Below are positions 6,817-18,400 of a stretch of 64,000 nt of DNA, one piece after another. Numbering within the stretch: position 1 is the first letter of the stretch; each line of letters starts with the position of its first letter. The translations under genes were made by a program, and so were the position numbers. The DNA comes from a virus. The DNA lies in the IMG/VR virus record IMGVR_UViG_3300020405_000002, positions 1 through 64,000 of that record; one strand, given 5' to 3'. Below the pieces are notes generated by a model. It saw nothing but the letters and a program-made list of their open reading frames with translations, searched no databases and was not told the origin of the DNA.

Positions 6817-9800
6817 TTATTTTTTAGTCGTTGTTTTTTTACCTAAACTTTGCTTAAATACTGGCTGTACATACATCGGCGGTAGATCCAACGACCATCG
6901 ATCCCAACCTGATAGTAATAAAAGCCTTTGATAATCTTCTATATTGTGGTTTGCTGCTATATATATATTTTGCAATTTACTTAATGCTCTTGCTGCAGGT
7001 AAATTTGTAAATGCCTGAGCAATTAGGCCATATGACATCCATCTAGGATTCATAACTTGTTCTGGTGTAAACTTATTACCAATAACATCCATTTTATAAA
7101 GCTCTTGGTTATATTTCCATATACGACCAGCTCTTATTATGTTTCTAAGTTTTGATTGTATTGGTGGTGAAAATGATGTAGCTTCAATTGCTAAATTCTC
7201 AAGATTATATGGTTTACCAGTTGCTTTCGGTTCTAAATAAAACTCATTAAGAATATTATAAGAAGTTACACCAACAATACCAAGAGGTCCTATACCTCTA
7301 GCATGACCTGTAACAGAACCAGTGATAGCTCTTTGTAAATTATCTTTTTCTTTTTCATCTTCAGGATCAAATACATTTAAAGCAGATTGTAATACGTTAA
7401 ATATTATAGACTGTATTGCTCCATAATACATTATGTTTGCTAAATGAGCTTTACCATTACCTCTGCCATTAACTAAGTCTAATGATTTTTTCTTTAATAT
7501 TCTAGCATATTGCATGTTTGTGTTAGCAAAAGCAAACAATAATCTACCTGCTATTGTATCAGATTGAAGCTGTGATATTTTGTCAGGTCTTGCTGACTGT
7601 TGTGATTCTTCTGATATTGCTATCCAATCAAGTTTTGCCTGTTCTTTAGCATCACTTTCAGTCATACCATCTTTAAGGTATTTATTAATTCTATTTCTAT
7701 AAAAAGTAGCACCACCACTAGCAATTGCAAAACTATCCATAAATCTTGTTGGTGCAAAACCAGCTTTTTGTATTCTGGCAATTACTCTCCATAATTTATT
7801 TTTATCAACAGCTAACTGAGCTATTTCATCTGCTGCTACATCCATTTTTAAATCACCTCGTCTATCTTTTAAATATGGATCCATATATAATTCAACAACA
7901 TCTTTTGTAAATTGAGGTACGTTAGCCATAGCTTTTGCGGCAGCTATAGGATTGTTATCTTCTAGATTTAAATAGTTTATAGCAGAAATACCCTGTAACA
8001 TAGCAGATCTCATATTAAAAAACATAATAGTACCTACAGAACCATTAACCCAGTCTAAAAACCTTTGACCTTGTACATCAGGGCTTACACTTCTATTTCT
8101 ACCTGATTTCATACGTTTTAATGAGCTTTTTAAAGCACTTACATACCAAGAACCATATAAAGCTTGTAGTTTATTAAATGTATCTTCAGTAAATATAGCG
8201 TCAACATTATCTTGAAACGGTGCCATTATTTCTTGGCGTTTTTTACCGTTTGCGTAATCTAATAAATCTGTTCCTATAGTACCACCTAACCAGTTTGTGC
8301 TATAATCAACATATAATTGTTGGTTACCGTCTGGGCCAACATTTTTTGTCATAGTACCAACGCTTTCTGCAAATGCTTTTAATTCTTTATTTTCTGGCCT
8401 GTTTATAGCTTCCATTGCTTGATTAACCTCATTTATAGTTAAATCAGTCATATTAGCTTTTGCACCTAATGGTTTACCATCTGAATCTAAATCTGTTGGT
8501 AAAGTCAATGTACCATTAATCCTAAACAAATATATTCTTACAACATTTTCTCTTGTAAGCTCTGTGCCTTTTAATTTTGTACTTAAAAAATTATCTACAG
8601 CTAATTGTTTAGCACCTTTTACTCCGTTTTTATAAGCTGATAATGTTCTTCTTAACATTTTATGTTTTTCCATTAAACCAACTTTATATTTTGTTGCCGC
8701 GTAAGTACTTCTGTTAAAAGGATCAATTAATTTTTCTTTATAAAACTTCATTTGCTCTTCACCTTTTTTGCCAGATGAAAGAGTTTTATATAATAATCCT
8801 GTAAAATCTTCTGCAGAAGGAGGTATAACACTTATTTGTCTTAAGAAACGTTTTCTAGATTCAAAATCACGAGCAACGTTTTTAGAAAATACTTTATCAG
8901 CTTCAATACCTGTACTTTCTTCTAAAATTTCATTCATTCTTTGTTCTAACTCAGTACGTTCACCTTTTGCAGCCTTTTCTCTTTTTTGATGTTCTATTCT
9001 TACTTGATTATTCATATAATCTTGTAATTCACCTTTTTTCATTTTAGCCGCACCTTTTGGCAACATATTGTGTGATCTTAATATATCTATAATATTTTTT
9101 TTAGTTAAAGAATAATATTCATCATCTTCAGGTATACCGTCCTTTTCTCTAAAATATTCTGTAAATGTTTCTGTATTGTTTTTTCTATACACAACTTTTA
9201 AACCCTGACTAGTAGCTTTTTCTGCTTCATCGTATAATTCTTTTAATTTATTTCTGTCTAGTTTTTCGCTTGTAGTAACGTAGTTTTCTAACTCTGCTTG
9301 TGTTGCAAGCATATAACCAGCATCAATAAAATCAAGACCAAATTCTTTAACAAAAAATGAGTGCATTTCTTGTATGGTCATTTTGCTATAATCTTTTCTA
9401 CCTTTTAATTTTTCTGAAGCTCTACTTATTTTTCTTATTCTATCAGCTGTAGCACTTTCTAATTGATCGAAATTAATATCACGTATTTTATTTTGTAGAT
9501 TTAATATAACTCTTTCACCAATTTCTTTTAAAGCAACGTCTTGTAAGTTCATATCAAGCAATGCTTGTGATTGCCTAAATCCTTCTTGTACTGTTTTATT
9601 TTTCTGTAATAAATCATTAGCAAATTGGAAACCTAAAGCATCAGCCATTTGTTTTGCTAAAGTAGTTTTATGTTGTGATTTTAACTGTGGAGATACTATG
9701 TTACGTTTATTTATATCTTCAGACAATACACTCTTTGGACTAATATAATGTTCTAAGAGTTTTTCTCTAACTTCTTCAAAAGGTTTTAATTTATTGTTTT

Positions 9801-12800
9801 CAAATAATATATCTCTTAAATCACCTTTAGTAGCAGTTTTTACTTTTTCAATAGTAAAAGTATTATATATACCTCTTATGTATTTTCTAACAAAATCATC
9901 ATATTTTTTTTGTTTGCCTAAAGTTGTTTCGTTTATTTTAAAACCAAAAGCTTTTCTAAATTGTGTTTGTAAAGCAGAAGCAAAAGGCCTTGTATAATAT
10001 AAAGGAAACTTACCTGTACTCAATATCTTTATAACATCTTTCTCTACATCTTCGTAAGTTGTTCTTTTAATACCTAAATCTCTTGCTGTTCTTTCACCTC
10101 TTATAGGTAATTCTTCAACTTGCATTTCAGTACCAGGTTCTACAATGTCTGCAATATCTGTAGATCCAATTGTTACATCTGTTTTAATAACTTGATCAAG
10201 TAAACCTTTTGCTCTATTGCCTAAATTTTGCATTATATATTGTGACAAAGGTGTACCCATTTCAGGTTTATATGAATTTAATAAACCATACAAAGAATTA
10301 GCAGTTCTTTTACTATCAATACCATAAGTTAAATAAAACTCAAAAGTATCTTTATCAATTGCTCTGTCTTTAAAACCTTCATACTCTTTAAAATATCTAT
10401 TTACTGTTTGTTTAATAAATGGTAAATTAATCTTTTTTATTTCTTGTAATGATTCAAAACTTTTACCTTTTTCATTATAAACTTTTTGTGTTTGTTCAGA
10501 TCGTTTTATAGATTCTTTTGAAACACCTTCAACTGGCGCAACTTCAGAAGCTTCTTCAAGATTTTTTATTTGTCTAACGTTTTCTTGTATTTCTGCTTTT
10601 TGTTCTGTAGTAAGGTTTTCTGCGCCACCTGCTTCTTTTAATATTTCTTTGTTTTTATTTACAAGCTCTTGTCTAGATAAAGAAAGTTGCTCACCAACTT
10701 CTGCATTCATGGTATCATCTTTTGATATTATTCTACCTTGCATACCTTCGTTTGCAATACGCACTACAGATTTATCTACATAACCTTTTCTTATGGATCT
10801 ATTAAAGTCTTTTAAAAAGTTTAATACATCACCACTTTGATTAAATTTTCTATTTATACCTACAGAATAAAGAGATCTTCTTATAACATCACCTAATTCA
10901 GTAAGTTTAGAATCAGTTAATGATAAATCACCATTAGCTAAAGCATCATTAAATAAAGTAAAAACTTCTTGATCTAATTTCTTTTTACCTTGATCTTTTC
11001 TAGCTATATAGGTTTGCATACGTTGTGTGAACTCGCTGTCTTGTACATCTTCGCTGCTATATCTTGTTTTTAATATATCAAAAACTTGTTCAGCTAATGC
11101 TTCTGCGTTAGCTTCACCACTTTGTATAGTCCTAACCATTATAGCATGTAACAACTCATGTGCAGGAGCATTTACATTTTTTGATTGTATAGTAGCAGCT
11201 TTGTTTATTACAATAAGATTTTGTTTAGGAAAGAAAACACCTTCAACACCTCTTCTTACCATTTTTTGACCTTTCATTTTATCTAAAAAAGCGTCAAATT
11301 GCTCTTGTGATTTAAATTCTTGCAAATCTAAATCTAAAGTTCTAGCATATTCTTGCGTAGCGCTTAAAGTATTTTCGTAACTATTATCTAATGCATTATC
11401 TAGTATAACTTCGTTACGCTTGTTTAAGTTTTTAATTTTTTGAGCATTTTTAGTTTTAACATCAAGTGCTAAATTTTCATCACTATTTAAATCTTCAAGT
11501 TTGTATATTTCATCTCTGTTTTTAGCATATTCAGTTAAATTATCACCTTTTAACGCATTGATACCCAGTTTGTTTTGTATTTTTAAATTTACAATTTTTT
11601 GTTCTTCTTCTGCCATCATGTCTTGATAAGCAGCTTGTTCTAATGGATTATCTGTCTGTTGTGCTTCATAAGAAAACTTAGACAAGTTAGCCATACTATT
11701 TCTTAATTCAAACTGTGTTTGTGAAGGCATTAAAATGTTTTCAGCTAAATTACGATCCATAGGTTTTACGTATGTATCTTGCACAGTGTTAACAGCACCA
11801 CCTGTAAATGCACCTATTGTAAAAGCTTCTACTAATGTATTTCTAACTTCTGGCCAAGTAAAATCTCTACCTAATGTTAGTTTATCTAATAATAAGTTAA
11901 CAGATTCAGTTAAACTTTCTGAAAATCCTTCGCCTGCAGGTTTTATACCGTATTTTTTAAAAAACGTCATTAAACTGTTTTCTAAATATTCTTTTGCAGC
12001 AGTTGCACCTCCTGTATTTTTAACTATTTTTGCTGCAAATAATAATTTTCTAGTCAACAACTCACCTGCAGCTTCGTTTGCACCAGTTAATAAACTATTT
12101 ATTGCTATTTTACCTAATGCTTCATTAGGATTACGCCTTACTTCTTCATCAAACTTACCTGACATAATACTACCACCAAACAAAGCTATAGCTCCTGGGC
12201 CCATATATGCAGCAGCAATAGAAGGTGCAGATTCAAGAGCACCACCTACTGTCATTTCAATAGCGGCAGCATAATTTTTATTTTCTAAAGCTGTATAAAT
12301 ATCTGCATCTTCATATTTTCTAACCATTTGACCAAAACCTCCAGCAATACCCTTTAAATTTTTTGATGCAAAAGGGCTTGCTATAGAAGCTGTATTTTCA
12401 ATAGCATCTTTTAATGCTATTTTTTCATCACCAGTCATATTTGGATTATAAGTAACATAAGCTGCGTATGCTAAATTTTCTGGTATTGATTGTAAGTTAC
12501 CAAGGGTATTAAAAATACCTCTACCAGTTCTACCTATTAAAGTGCTAACTACATTTTTAGATTTTTCTTGTTCTTCTTCTGTAAGAGCTAATGTGTTTGC
12601 TACTGTACCTGTGCTAGGATTTTGATAATATGCCGATGTAGAATCGCCCAAGCTGAAGTCCAAAGATCCGGGTGCTATTAGATTTCCTGCAGTCGCACCC
12701 GGTACTACAGTCTTTGGCTTTCCCAATAACTCATCTTTTAATTTAAGTTCGTATTTTTCAATATATTCGACCATTGTCATACCTAGATTTTGTGCAGCTG

Positions 12801-12876
12801 TTTGCACTTGCTCTTCAGTATACTCCATGCCTTGATAAATATATACTTTATCTATATTGTTTCCTATATAATTCAT
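6817..12876 (-). CDS. giant internal virion / DNA-ejection protein with HELLH metallopeptidase motif
   Basis: 2019 aa. The N-terminal 400 residues contain Gly/Ala-rich hydrophobic stretches (about 205-245 and 350-366) suited to membrane insertion. HELLH at 573-577, in a hydrophobic helix (PAHELLHAIM), is the zinc metallopeptidase HExxH signature. The remainder is long, helical and charged, with no further recognised domain. The location, last of the large virion genes after the nozzle and Ala/Gln-rich protein, matches where podophages encode internal proteins ejected with the DNA (T7 gp15/16 role). The catalytic reading rests on the motif alone. Confidence 0.65.
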   Translation of the reverse strand: MNYIGNNIDKVYIYQGMEYTEEQVQTAAQNLGMTMVEYIEKYELKLKDELLGKPKTVVPGATAGNLIAPGSLDFSLGDSTSAYYQNPSTGTVANTLALTEEEQEKSKNVVSTLIGRTGRGIFNTLGNLQSIPENLAYAAYVTYNPNMTGDEKIALKDAIENTASIASPFASKNLKGIAGGFGQMVRKYEDADIYTALENKNYAAAIEMTVGGALESAPSIAAAYMGPGAIALFGGSIMSGKFDEEVRRNPNEALGKIAINSLLTGANEAAGELLTRKLLFAAKIVKNTGGATAAKEYLENSLMTFFKKYGIKPAGEGFSESLTESVNLLLDKLTLGRDFTWPEVRNTLVEAFTIGAFTGGAVNTVQDTYVKPMDRNLAENILMPSQTQFELRNSMANLSKFSYEAQQTDNPLEQAAYQDMMAEEEQKIVNLKIQNKLGINALKGDNLTEYAKNRDEIYKLEDLNSDENLALDVKTKNAQKIKNLNKRNEVILDNALDNSYENTLSATQEYARTLDLDLQEFKSQEQFDAFLDKMKGQKMVRRGVEGVFFPKQNLIVINKAATIQSKNVNAPAHELLHAIMVRTIQSGEANAEALAEQVFDILKTRYSSEDVQDSEFTQRMQTYIARKDQGKKKLDQEVFTLFNDALANGDLSLTDSKLTELGDVIRRSLYSVGINRKFNQSGDVLNFLKDFNRSIRKGYVDKSVVRIANEGMQGRIISKDDTMNAEVGEQLSLSRQELVNKNKEILKEAGGAENLTTEQKAEIQENVRQIKNLEEASEVAPVEGVSKESIKRSEQTQKVYNEKGKSFESLQEIKKINLPFIKQTVNRYFKEYEGFKDRAIDKDTFEFYLTYGIDSKRTANSLYGLLNSYKPEMGTPLSQYIMQNLGNRAKGLLDQVIKTDVTIGSTDIADIVEPGTEMQVEELPIRGERTARDLGIKRTTYEDVEKDVIKILSTGKFPLYYTRPFASALQTQFRKAFGFKINETTLGKQKKYDDFVRKYIRGIYNTFTIEKVKTATKGDLRDILFENNKLKPFEEVREKLLEHYISPKSVLSEDINKRNIVSPQLKSQHKTTLAKQMADALGFQFANDLLQKNKTVQEGFRQSQALLDMNLQDVALKEIGERVILNLQNKIRDINFDQLESATADRIRKISRASEKLKGRKDYSKMTIQEMHSFFVKEFGLDFIDAGYMLATQAELENYVTTSEKLDRNKLKELYDEAEKATSQGLKVVYRKNNTETFTEYFREKDGIPEDDEYYSLTKKNIIDILRSHNMLPKGAAKMKKGELQDYMNNQVRIEHQKREKAAKGERTELEQRMNEILEESTGIEADKVFSKNVARDFESRKRFLRQISVIPPSAEDFTGLLYKTLSSGKKGEEQMKFYKEKLIDPFNRSTYAATKYKVGLMEKHKMLRRTLSAYKNGVKGAKQLAVDNFLSTKLKGTELTRENVVRIYLFRINGTLTLPTDLDSDGKPLGAKANMTDLTINEVNQAMEAINRPENKELKAFAESVGTMTKNVGPDGNQQLYVDYSTNWLGGTIGTDLLDYANGKKRQEIMAPFQDNVDAIFTEDTFNKLQALYGSWYVSALKSSLKRMKSGRNRSVSPDVQGQRFLDWVNGSVGTIMFFNMRSAMLQGISAINYLNLEDNNPIAAAKAMANVPQFTKDVVELYMDPYLKDRRGDLKMDVAADEIAQLAVDKNKLWRVIARIQKAGFAPTRFMDSFAIASGGATFYRNRINKYLKDGMTESDAKEQAKLDWIAISEESQQSARPDKISQLQSDTIAGRLLFAFANTNMQYARILKKKSLDLVNGRGNGKAHLANIMYYGAIQSIIFNVLQSALNVFDPEDEKEKDNLQRAITGSVTGHARGIGPLGIVGVTSYNILNEFYLEPKATGKPYNLENLAIEATSFSPPIQSKLRNIIRAGRIWKYNQELYKMDVIGNKFTPEQVMNPRWMSYGLIAQAFTNLPAARALSKLQNIYIAANHNIEDYQRLLLLSGWDRWSLDLPPMYVQPVFKQSLGKKTTTKK

Positions 12877-12879
12877 ATT

Positions 12880-14409
12880 TTATTGTATTATAGGTTGATC
12901 TGTATTAACCTCTTGATTTTGTTCATTAGTTCTTCCAGGATTTAAAGCTTCATATGGTGTCATAGGATCAACTAAACCAGGCAAAGTTTTATTTTTAGGT
13001 GGGCCAAGTATCTCTTGAATTTCAGTAGTATTATACCCAGCTAAAGCAAGTAATTGCCTTTGTAATTCATCATTTGTTAATTTATATGTTATCTTACCAC
13101 TTTTATCTCTTTGTTGAACAACTAAAGTTGCTGTTTTATTTGTATTAATATTTTTTACATTAATTGTAATACTTTCAGCATGTTTGTCTCCATTTATGTC
13201 TAATGCCATAGGACTACCTGTTACATTAAATCCTGTTTGTATTAACATTTGTTGAAACGCAGGTGTACCAAAATCTACTTCTTGTCTTGGGTTTTTAATA
13301 GCTATATCTTGGCTTTGTGTCGGATTAGAAAAATCAGTATTTTTTATATTATCTCTTTGTGCTTCTTTTTCAAGTCTTTTTCTTTCTTGATCTAATTCAT
13401 AAGCAGTTTTACCTTTATCACCACCTTCTTGTTCTCTTTTATTTCTTTCATATGCTAATCTTCTATTCCTTAACTGTGTTTCTGCACCTTTTCTTAGTTG
13501 ATCTTTTATATGAATAGTCATGTCATTTAATGTACCGGCTCTACCATCTCCATCTATATCTTCCCTATATACACCATTTAATTCTTCTCTTGTATAGTTT
13601 AATTTATCTAAAGCTATAGATTCTATTTCATTATTTGTAAAAGTCATAGCATCAAGTTCTTTTTCTATAGCCTCTATATTTCCAGGATCATTTTCCCATC
13701 TAAGATCTCTTTGCCCTTTTTCTATAATTCTTTCTATTTTACTTAAGGTTTCTACATATTTAACAGTTTCCCTTTCCATTGGTTGGTAAGCATCAGCATA
13801 TTCATCTATTGATACCATTACATCATCATCTAATATATCATCCTTTTTAAAAAGAAAGTGTGCTTTGCCATCTATCTCTACAACCTCATCCCACTCTCTA
13901 TTAGTGAGTCTATTATCCATGTGTATTGTAACAGCATCATTTGCTTTACTAGTACGATCACCTCCAGCTTGATTAGGGTTTCTTCTATCTTTGTAATTAT
14001 TCATACGTTCAGAAAACATTGTTTTATAATTTGTTAACTGATTAATTTGCGTATTAATTTCGTTTAATGCTTTTATTTTTTCAAAACCCTGTAAGTTGTT
14101 TGCTGCAAATTGATATTCTTGTTGTAAATTTAAAAAAGCATTTGTTGTATAGTCCCTAAACTCAGGTGGTACTGTATTAGGATCAAAATTTCTCATGTTC
14201 CTAAAATCAGCCATTTTTTCAGCTTCTATTTTTTCTTGTGCTTTTTCATATTTTTCTGCTTCTATTTCAGCTTTCCTTTCTATTTCAGTCATTGCGGCTA
14301 TAAAAGGCTTTAATGCTTCTTCTACAGGCGTAGCAAGATCAATACTGCGTCTGATTTGTGCCATCGCAACATTTCTTGCTAGTCTCGGATTATAAGTTCT
14401 ACTTGGCAT
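12880..14409 (-). CDS. helical internal virion protein, 509 aa
   Basis: Strongly charged helical protein with a Glu/Lys/Ala coiled-coil segment near 40-75 (EIERKAEIEAEKYEKAQEKI). A DIDGDGRAG loop near 285 resembles an EF-hand or dockerin calcium loop. It lies 3 bases from the giant internal protein gene and 14 bases after the Ala/Gln-rich one, so the three probably form the ejected core. No enzymatic motif seen. Confidence 0.6.
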   Translation of the reverse strand: MPSRTYNPRLARNVAMAQIRRSIDLATPVEEALKPFIAAMTEIERKAEIEAEKYEKAQEKIEAEKMADFRNMRNFDPNTVPPEFRDYTTNAFLNLQQEYQFAANNLQGFEKIKALNEINTQINQLTNYKTMFSERMNNYKDRRNPNQAGGDRTSKANDAVTIHMDNRLTNREWDEVVEIDGKAHFLFKKDDILDDDVMVSIDEYADAYQPMERETVKYVETLSKIERIIEKGQRDLRWENDPGNIEAIEKELDAMTFTNNEIESIALDKLNYTREELNGVYREDIDGDGRAGTLNDMTIHIKDQLRKGAETQLRNRRLAYERNKREQEGGDKGKTAYELDQERKRLEKEAQRDNIKNTDFSNPTQSQDIAIKNPRQEVDFGTPAFQQMLIQTGFNVTGSPMALDINGDKHAESITINVKNINTNKTATLVVQQRDKSGKITYKLTNDELQRQLLALAGYNTTEIQEILGPPKNKTLPGLVDPMTPYEALNPGRTNEQNQEVNTDQPIIQ

Positions 14410-14423
14410 ATCTTTTATTTTTA

Positions 14424-15107
14424 TTATTTACCTACAAGTGACAAAGGATCAAAACCACCTACAGCTGCAGTAGCTACGCCACCTACAACTTTTCCTATAC
14501 CACCTACTAGGTTTTGTGTTGCCTCAGCTCTTGCGGCATCAGCTGCGGCTTTTCTTTGTGCAGCCATATCTAATTGTGTTTCTAATTTACCAAACTGTTG
14601 TTCTTGTAAATATTTAGCACCTTCAGCTCTTTGTGCTTCTAAGTTTTGTTGGCCTTGAGCTCTTGCCATTTGATTAGCAGCTTCTTGTTGGCCTATACTA
14701 GCAGCTGATTGTTGTAAATTAGCTGAGCTCTGTTGAGCAAGTGTTTGTGCAAGTGCAGCTATACCACCACCACCTGCAGCACCTTGTAAACCAGATAATG
14801 TTCCAGCTAAAGCTTGCTGTTGTTGTTGTGATTGAAACTGCGCTTGTTGTTGGTTAACAGTTAAATCCTCAAAAGGATTAGTCATATTTTTTGTAGGATC
14901 TTGAAACTCAAACGCGTCATATTCTGTTTTACGCATTTGTAATTCTTTTTCAGCCTCTCTTTGTTCTCTACGTCTTGCTCTACCACCTACTAAACTACCA
15001 GCAATACCAGCAAGACCAGACGCTATACCCGCTATACCGCCAGCACCTTCTTTTGTAACTCCGCTTAATGGGCCGCCACCGCCGCCGCCACTTAAAGGTA
15101 ATCCCAT
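14424..15107 (-). CDS. Ala/Gln/Gly-rich virion protein (T7 gp14-like role)
   Basis: 227 aa. The N-terminus has a Gly run and the Gly/Ala hydrophobic stretch GGIAGIASGLAGIAGSLVGG (~23-42). The middle is Gln/Ala-rich helix (QQQAQFQSQQQQQALAG), and the C-terminus is another Gly/Ala/Val hydrophobic stretch. Small internal core proteins of podophages have this composition and position. The role is inferred from composition and order, not homology. Confidence 0.6.
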   Translation of the reverse strand: MGLPLSGGGGGGPLSGVTKEGAGGIAGIASGLAGIAGSLVGGRARRREQREAEKELQMRKTEYDAFEFQDPTKNMTNPFEDLTVNQQQAQFQSQQQQQALAGTLSGLQGAAGGGGIAALAQTLAQQSSANLQQSAASIGQQEAANQMARAQGQQNLEAQRAEGAKYLQEQQFGKLETQLDMAAQRKAAADAARAEATQNLVGGIGKVVGGVATAAVGGFDPLSLVGK

Positions 15108-15119
15108 AATATTTTATTT

Positions 15120-15443
15120 TTAATTACTACTATACATTGTTTCACTGTTTATTGCATATAACTCACAAAAATCAGTACTATCGTTTTGCATCTTTATAGT
15201 TGCTTGATAACCAAGCAGTCCACTACTATTAATCACGTTATTTTTTGCAAACATAAAGTAATCACCAATAGAAGGTCTCTCTGCTTTTGCATCTATATCT
15301 ACTATAAAGCTTAATCTGTCTTCAGCAACAGACACACATGGACCTACAACTTTTAATTGTCCATTTTTTTCAAACATAATAATATCACCTTTCTGTAGTG
15401 ATATATTTATTTCTTTTGCAAAATTTATTTCTAAGTTCGCCAT
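15120..15443 (-). CDS. hypothetical virion protein, 107 aa
   Basis: Beta-rich small protein (LEINFAKEINISLQKGDIIM, then GDYFMFAKNNVINSSGLLGY). It is one base from the giant nozzle gene and 12 bases from the Ala/Gln-rich gene. Likely a minor tail or connector component; no family recognised. Confidence 0.6.
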   Translation of the reverse strand: MANLEINFAKEINISLQKGDIIMFEKNGQLKVVGPCVSVAEDRLSFIVDIDAKAERPSIGDYFMFAKNNVINSSGLLGYQATIKMQNDSTDFCELYAINSETMYSSN

Positions 15444-15444
15444 G

Positions 15445-18400
15445 TTATTCGTTTATATTTAATTTTGTCATTTTACCAGTATAAGGCGTAGCCCATTGTG
15501 ATGATACAACTGGTGCTATATCTCCTACACTAATGCTATACATACTAGGATAATTACTATTTTCAGGAAAATCTGTATATGCCTGAAACTTTTCAAATTC
15601 CCTACGGTTTGTAACTCTATTGTATTTAAATATTGGTGTAGGTTGTTGTGCTTTCATACCGTATAATGCAAATGCTGTAAATACTTTTTGTGGTACACCT
15701 GTAATTTGATCTGTTTTAAAATACAAACCATTAGCAGTTATATTATTATAAACTTGTACTTTAAAATTTAAAATACCTCTACCAACATAATCTAATTGTA
15801 CTTCAGCTTCCCATGTGTTTTTTGTAGTATCTGTTATTTTAAAACCTTCAATATGCATATTTTCAATAGCTTTTGTAGGTGGAACACCATTTGTATAATT
15901 AGTTGTAGTTACAATATTTAAAGTACCTGTATTAGCTAATGTTTTATTATCTGGTATTTGTAAAGGAGATTCATATCTCAAATCTACATATGTACCTGTA
16001 ATTTTAATTTTTTGGTTAGCTAAAGATCTATCAGCTACTATACCAATTTTACTTGCATGCATAAATCCTCCTAATGAAGATACTAATTTTTGATTTCCAT
16101 AAGCATAACTATATTTAACTTTTGGCCTATTAGGATCTGGACATTCATCTTTTTTAAATGTTATTTTATTTGATTTATTTATATTACGATAATGCCCTTT
16201 TGCAAGATATGCAGGTTGTCCACTATAATCTACTGTTATAGGATCAGCTAATTTATTATAACCTTCTATACTAAAAGAATAATAATCTTCTACTTTATAA
16301 CGTATGTTATTATCTTTATCTCTAAAAAACAATAGACTTCCATCTGTTAACTTTGTATCTGTAGAATACATTGTTATAGTTTGTATGTTTTTATCTATAG
16401 GTATACTACAAGGATGATTCCTATGTGCTATAGTGTTTCCAACTTTAACTTTATACTCTGTAAAATAATTTGGAAAATCATTATTTAAAGTAGCTACAAG
16501 GCTAGGCCTGTAAGTTATCCAGCTTCCAGGCGAAGTACCACCAAAGTTATATTTTATATTTATTGTTAATGTTTTACGATCAGAACTTAACTCAAATGGA
16601 CCTGTTATACTTTTACTATTACCATATATATCTGTGTAACTACCCGCCGCAGCTTTACTTATATAACTACCTGAATCAGGAAAAGTAACATCAAATTTAT
16701 TAGTATCTGTAATACTAGCATCCCACCAATACCATAATACATCCGGTAATGTAAGTATATTTTGTATTAATCTATCTTGATTACTAGCATCCCTAACATG
16801 CCAATTACCAGTTCTATATCCATTAGAAGGTGCATCAAAATTCACATTCCATCCTCCTGTTTCTACCACTCTATGATTTGGGAAATTAGTTATAGATGTA
16901 ATATTATATTGAGCTGCTATAGTATCAATAACTGAAACAGCATGAGAGTGATTATGACTTATTGATACACTACTATTACCGTTTTTCTTTGTAAAACCGC
17001 TCTCTTTAAGCTGTGTAGGCATAGTTATCAAAACATGTGTTTTAACACCTGTTGTAGCTTGAAATAATTGTTCTACAGGTCTTATAGTAATAGTTTGATT
17101 ACTTGAAGGCATTTTAAATGCAATGTTTTTAAAGCCTACAGATAACTCATTTGATGTACCACTTGTTCTTGCGCCAAACTGAACTCTATCTGTGTATGTA
17201 GATGTTACATCATTATTTGAACTATCATATAATTTAAATGGTTGCGTATTTGTAAATGTTGTTTTGGGCTCATAGTTTGATGCTGCATTTAAAGTAAAAA
17301 AGTAATTACGTGAAACACTATGTATTTTATTTGATGGTGCTGTAATAGTATATGGTATTGAAGCACCTAAATAACCAACTGTGCTATAATTAGTTGTTGC
17401 AGTTCCTGAAGCTGTAGTATTACTGTATGCAAAAGTTAAAGTAACATTTTTTTGTATTATATTTTCTAAGTCTAAGAAAAAGCTTTCACTATTCGCTATA
17501 TTATCAGATGTAATTTTACCTTCTATAGCTAATGTATCATTTGTAGCTGTAGTAATAACAAAATTAGAAAAAACTATATTAGTACCAGTTGTATTTGTAG
17601 AAAACTGTAAATCATTAAAAACCGGTGTTTTTACAACGCTATAACCTGTACCATTAAGCGTTGTTGTTAATTTAAAATCAAAATTTGCTTTATCAGCTGC
17701 ATAACCTGCAATTTCTACGTTTTTTAATGCAGAAGCAGCAGAGCTTAGTAACAAATTGTTTGGATTTATAATTAAGCTTATATATTGTAACGTACGTAAT
17801 GGTCTAGATAAAGTATAAGTTTCTGAACCAAAGTTAGCATCAAATTCCGTATCTCCTTTTGTATTAATTTTTACAGTAAAATTTAAAGCGCTGTCACCTG
17901 CAGGAAAATCTAAATCTATATTTTCTATATCAGTACCAAAAACTATAGTTTCTGTTTTAATTACTGAAGAAGCATCTGAAAATATTATTTCACATTCTGC
18001 ACCTGCTTCACCAATTATTTGTAATATTCTGTTTTCACCATCATTACTGATAGCACTAGTATCAAGTTTACTAGATAATAATTTTGGTGGCGGTATATAT
18101 ATTTCTTGCGGATCTACAGTTAAAACATAGTTTTGATTACTTGTATCTACAGTTGGTATTGTAATACTTTCTATTACATCTACGCTACCATTATTATTAG
18201 TTAGTTTTAAAGTAATTAATGAATTATCAATACTTATATTTTGTTTTATTAATGTAAAACCAGAATCAGGCGATACTTTTCTTTGTTTTATTATTTGTTC
18301 AGTTCCAGGATCATTAGTAATTGTAAATGTACCATTACCTACATCATCAGTAAAATTAAAACCTGTAATACTATAATTACCACTAACTGTAACAGGTTTT

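Noticed and set aside
11735-12274. 179-aa plus-strand frame opposite the giant internal virion protein
   Set aside because: Antisense shadow of a well-supported gene; low-complexity composition (Ala/Ser/Pro/Leu) and no upstream signal. The same holds for 20129-20647, 21926-22300, 22466-23050, 44273-44629, 44834-45364 and 50376-50867.
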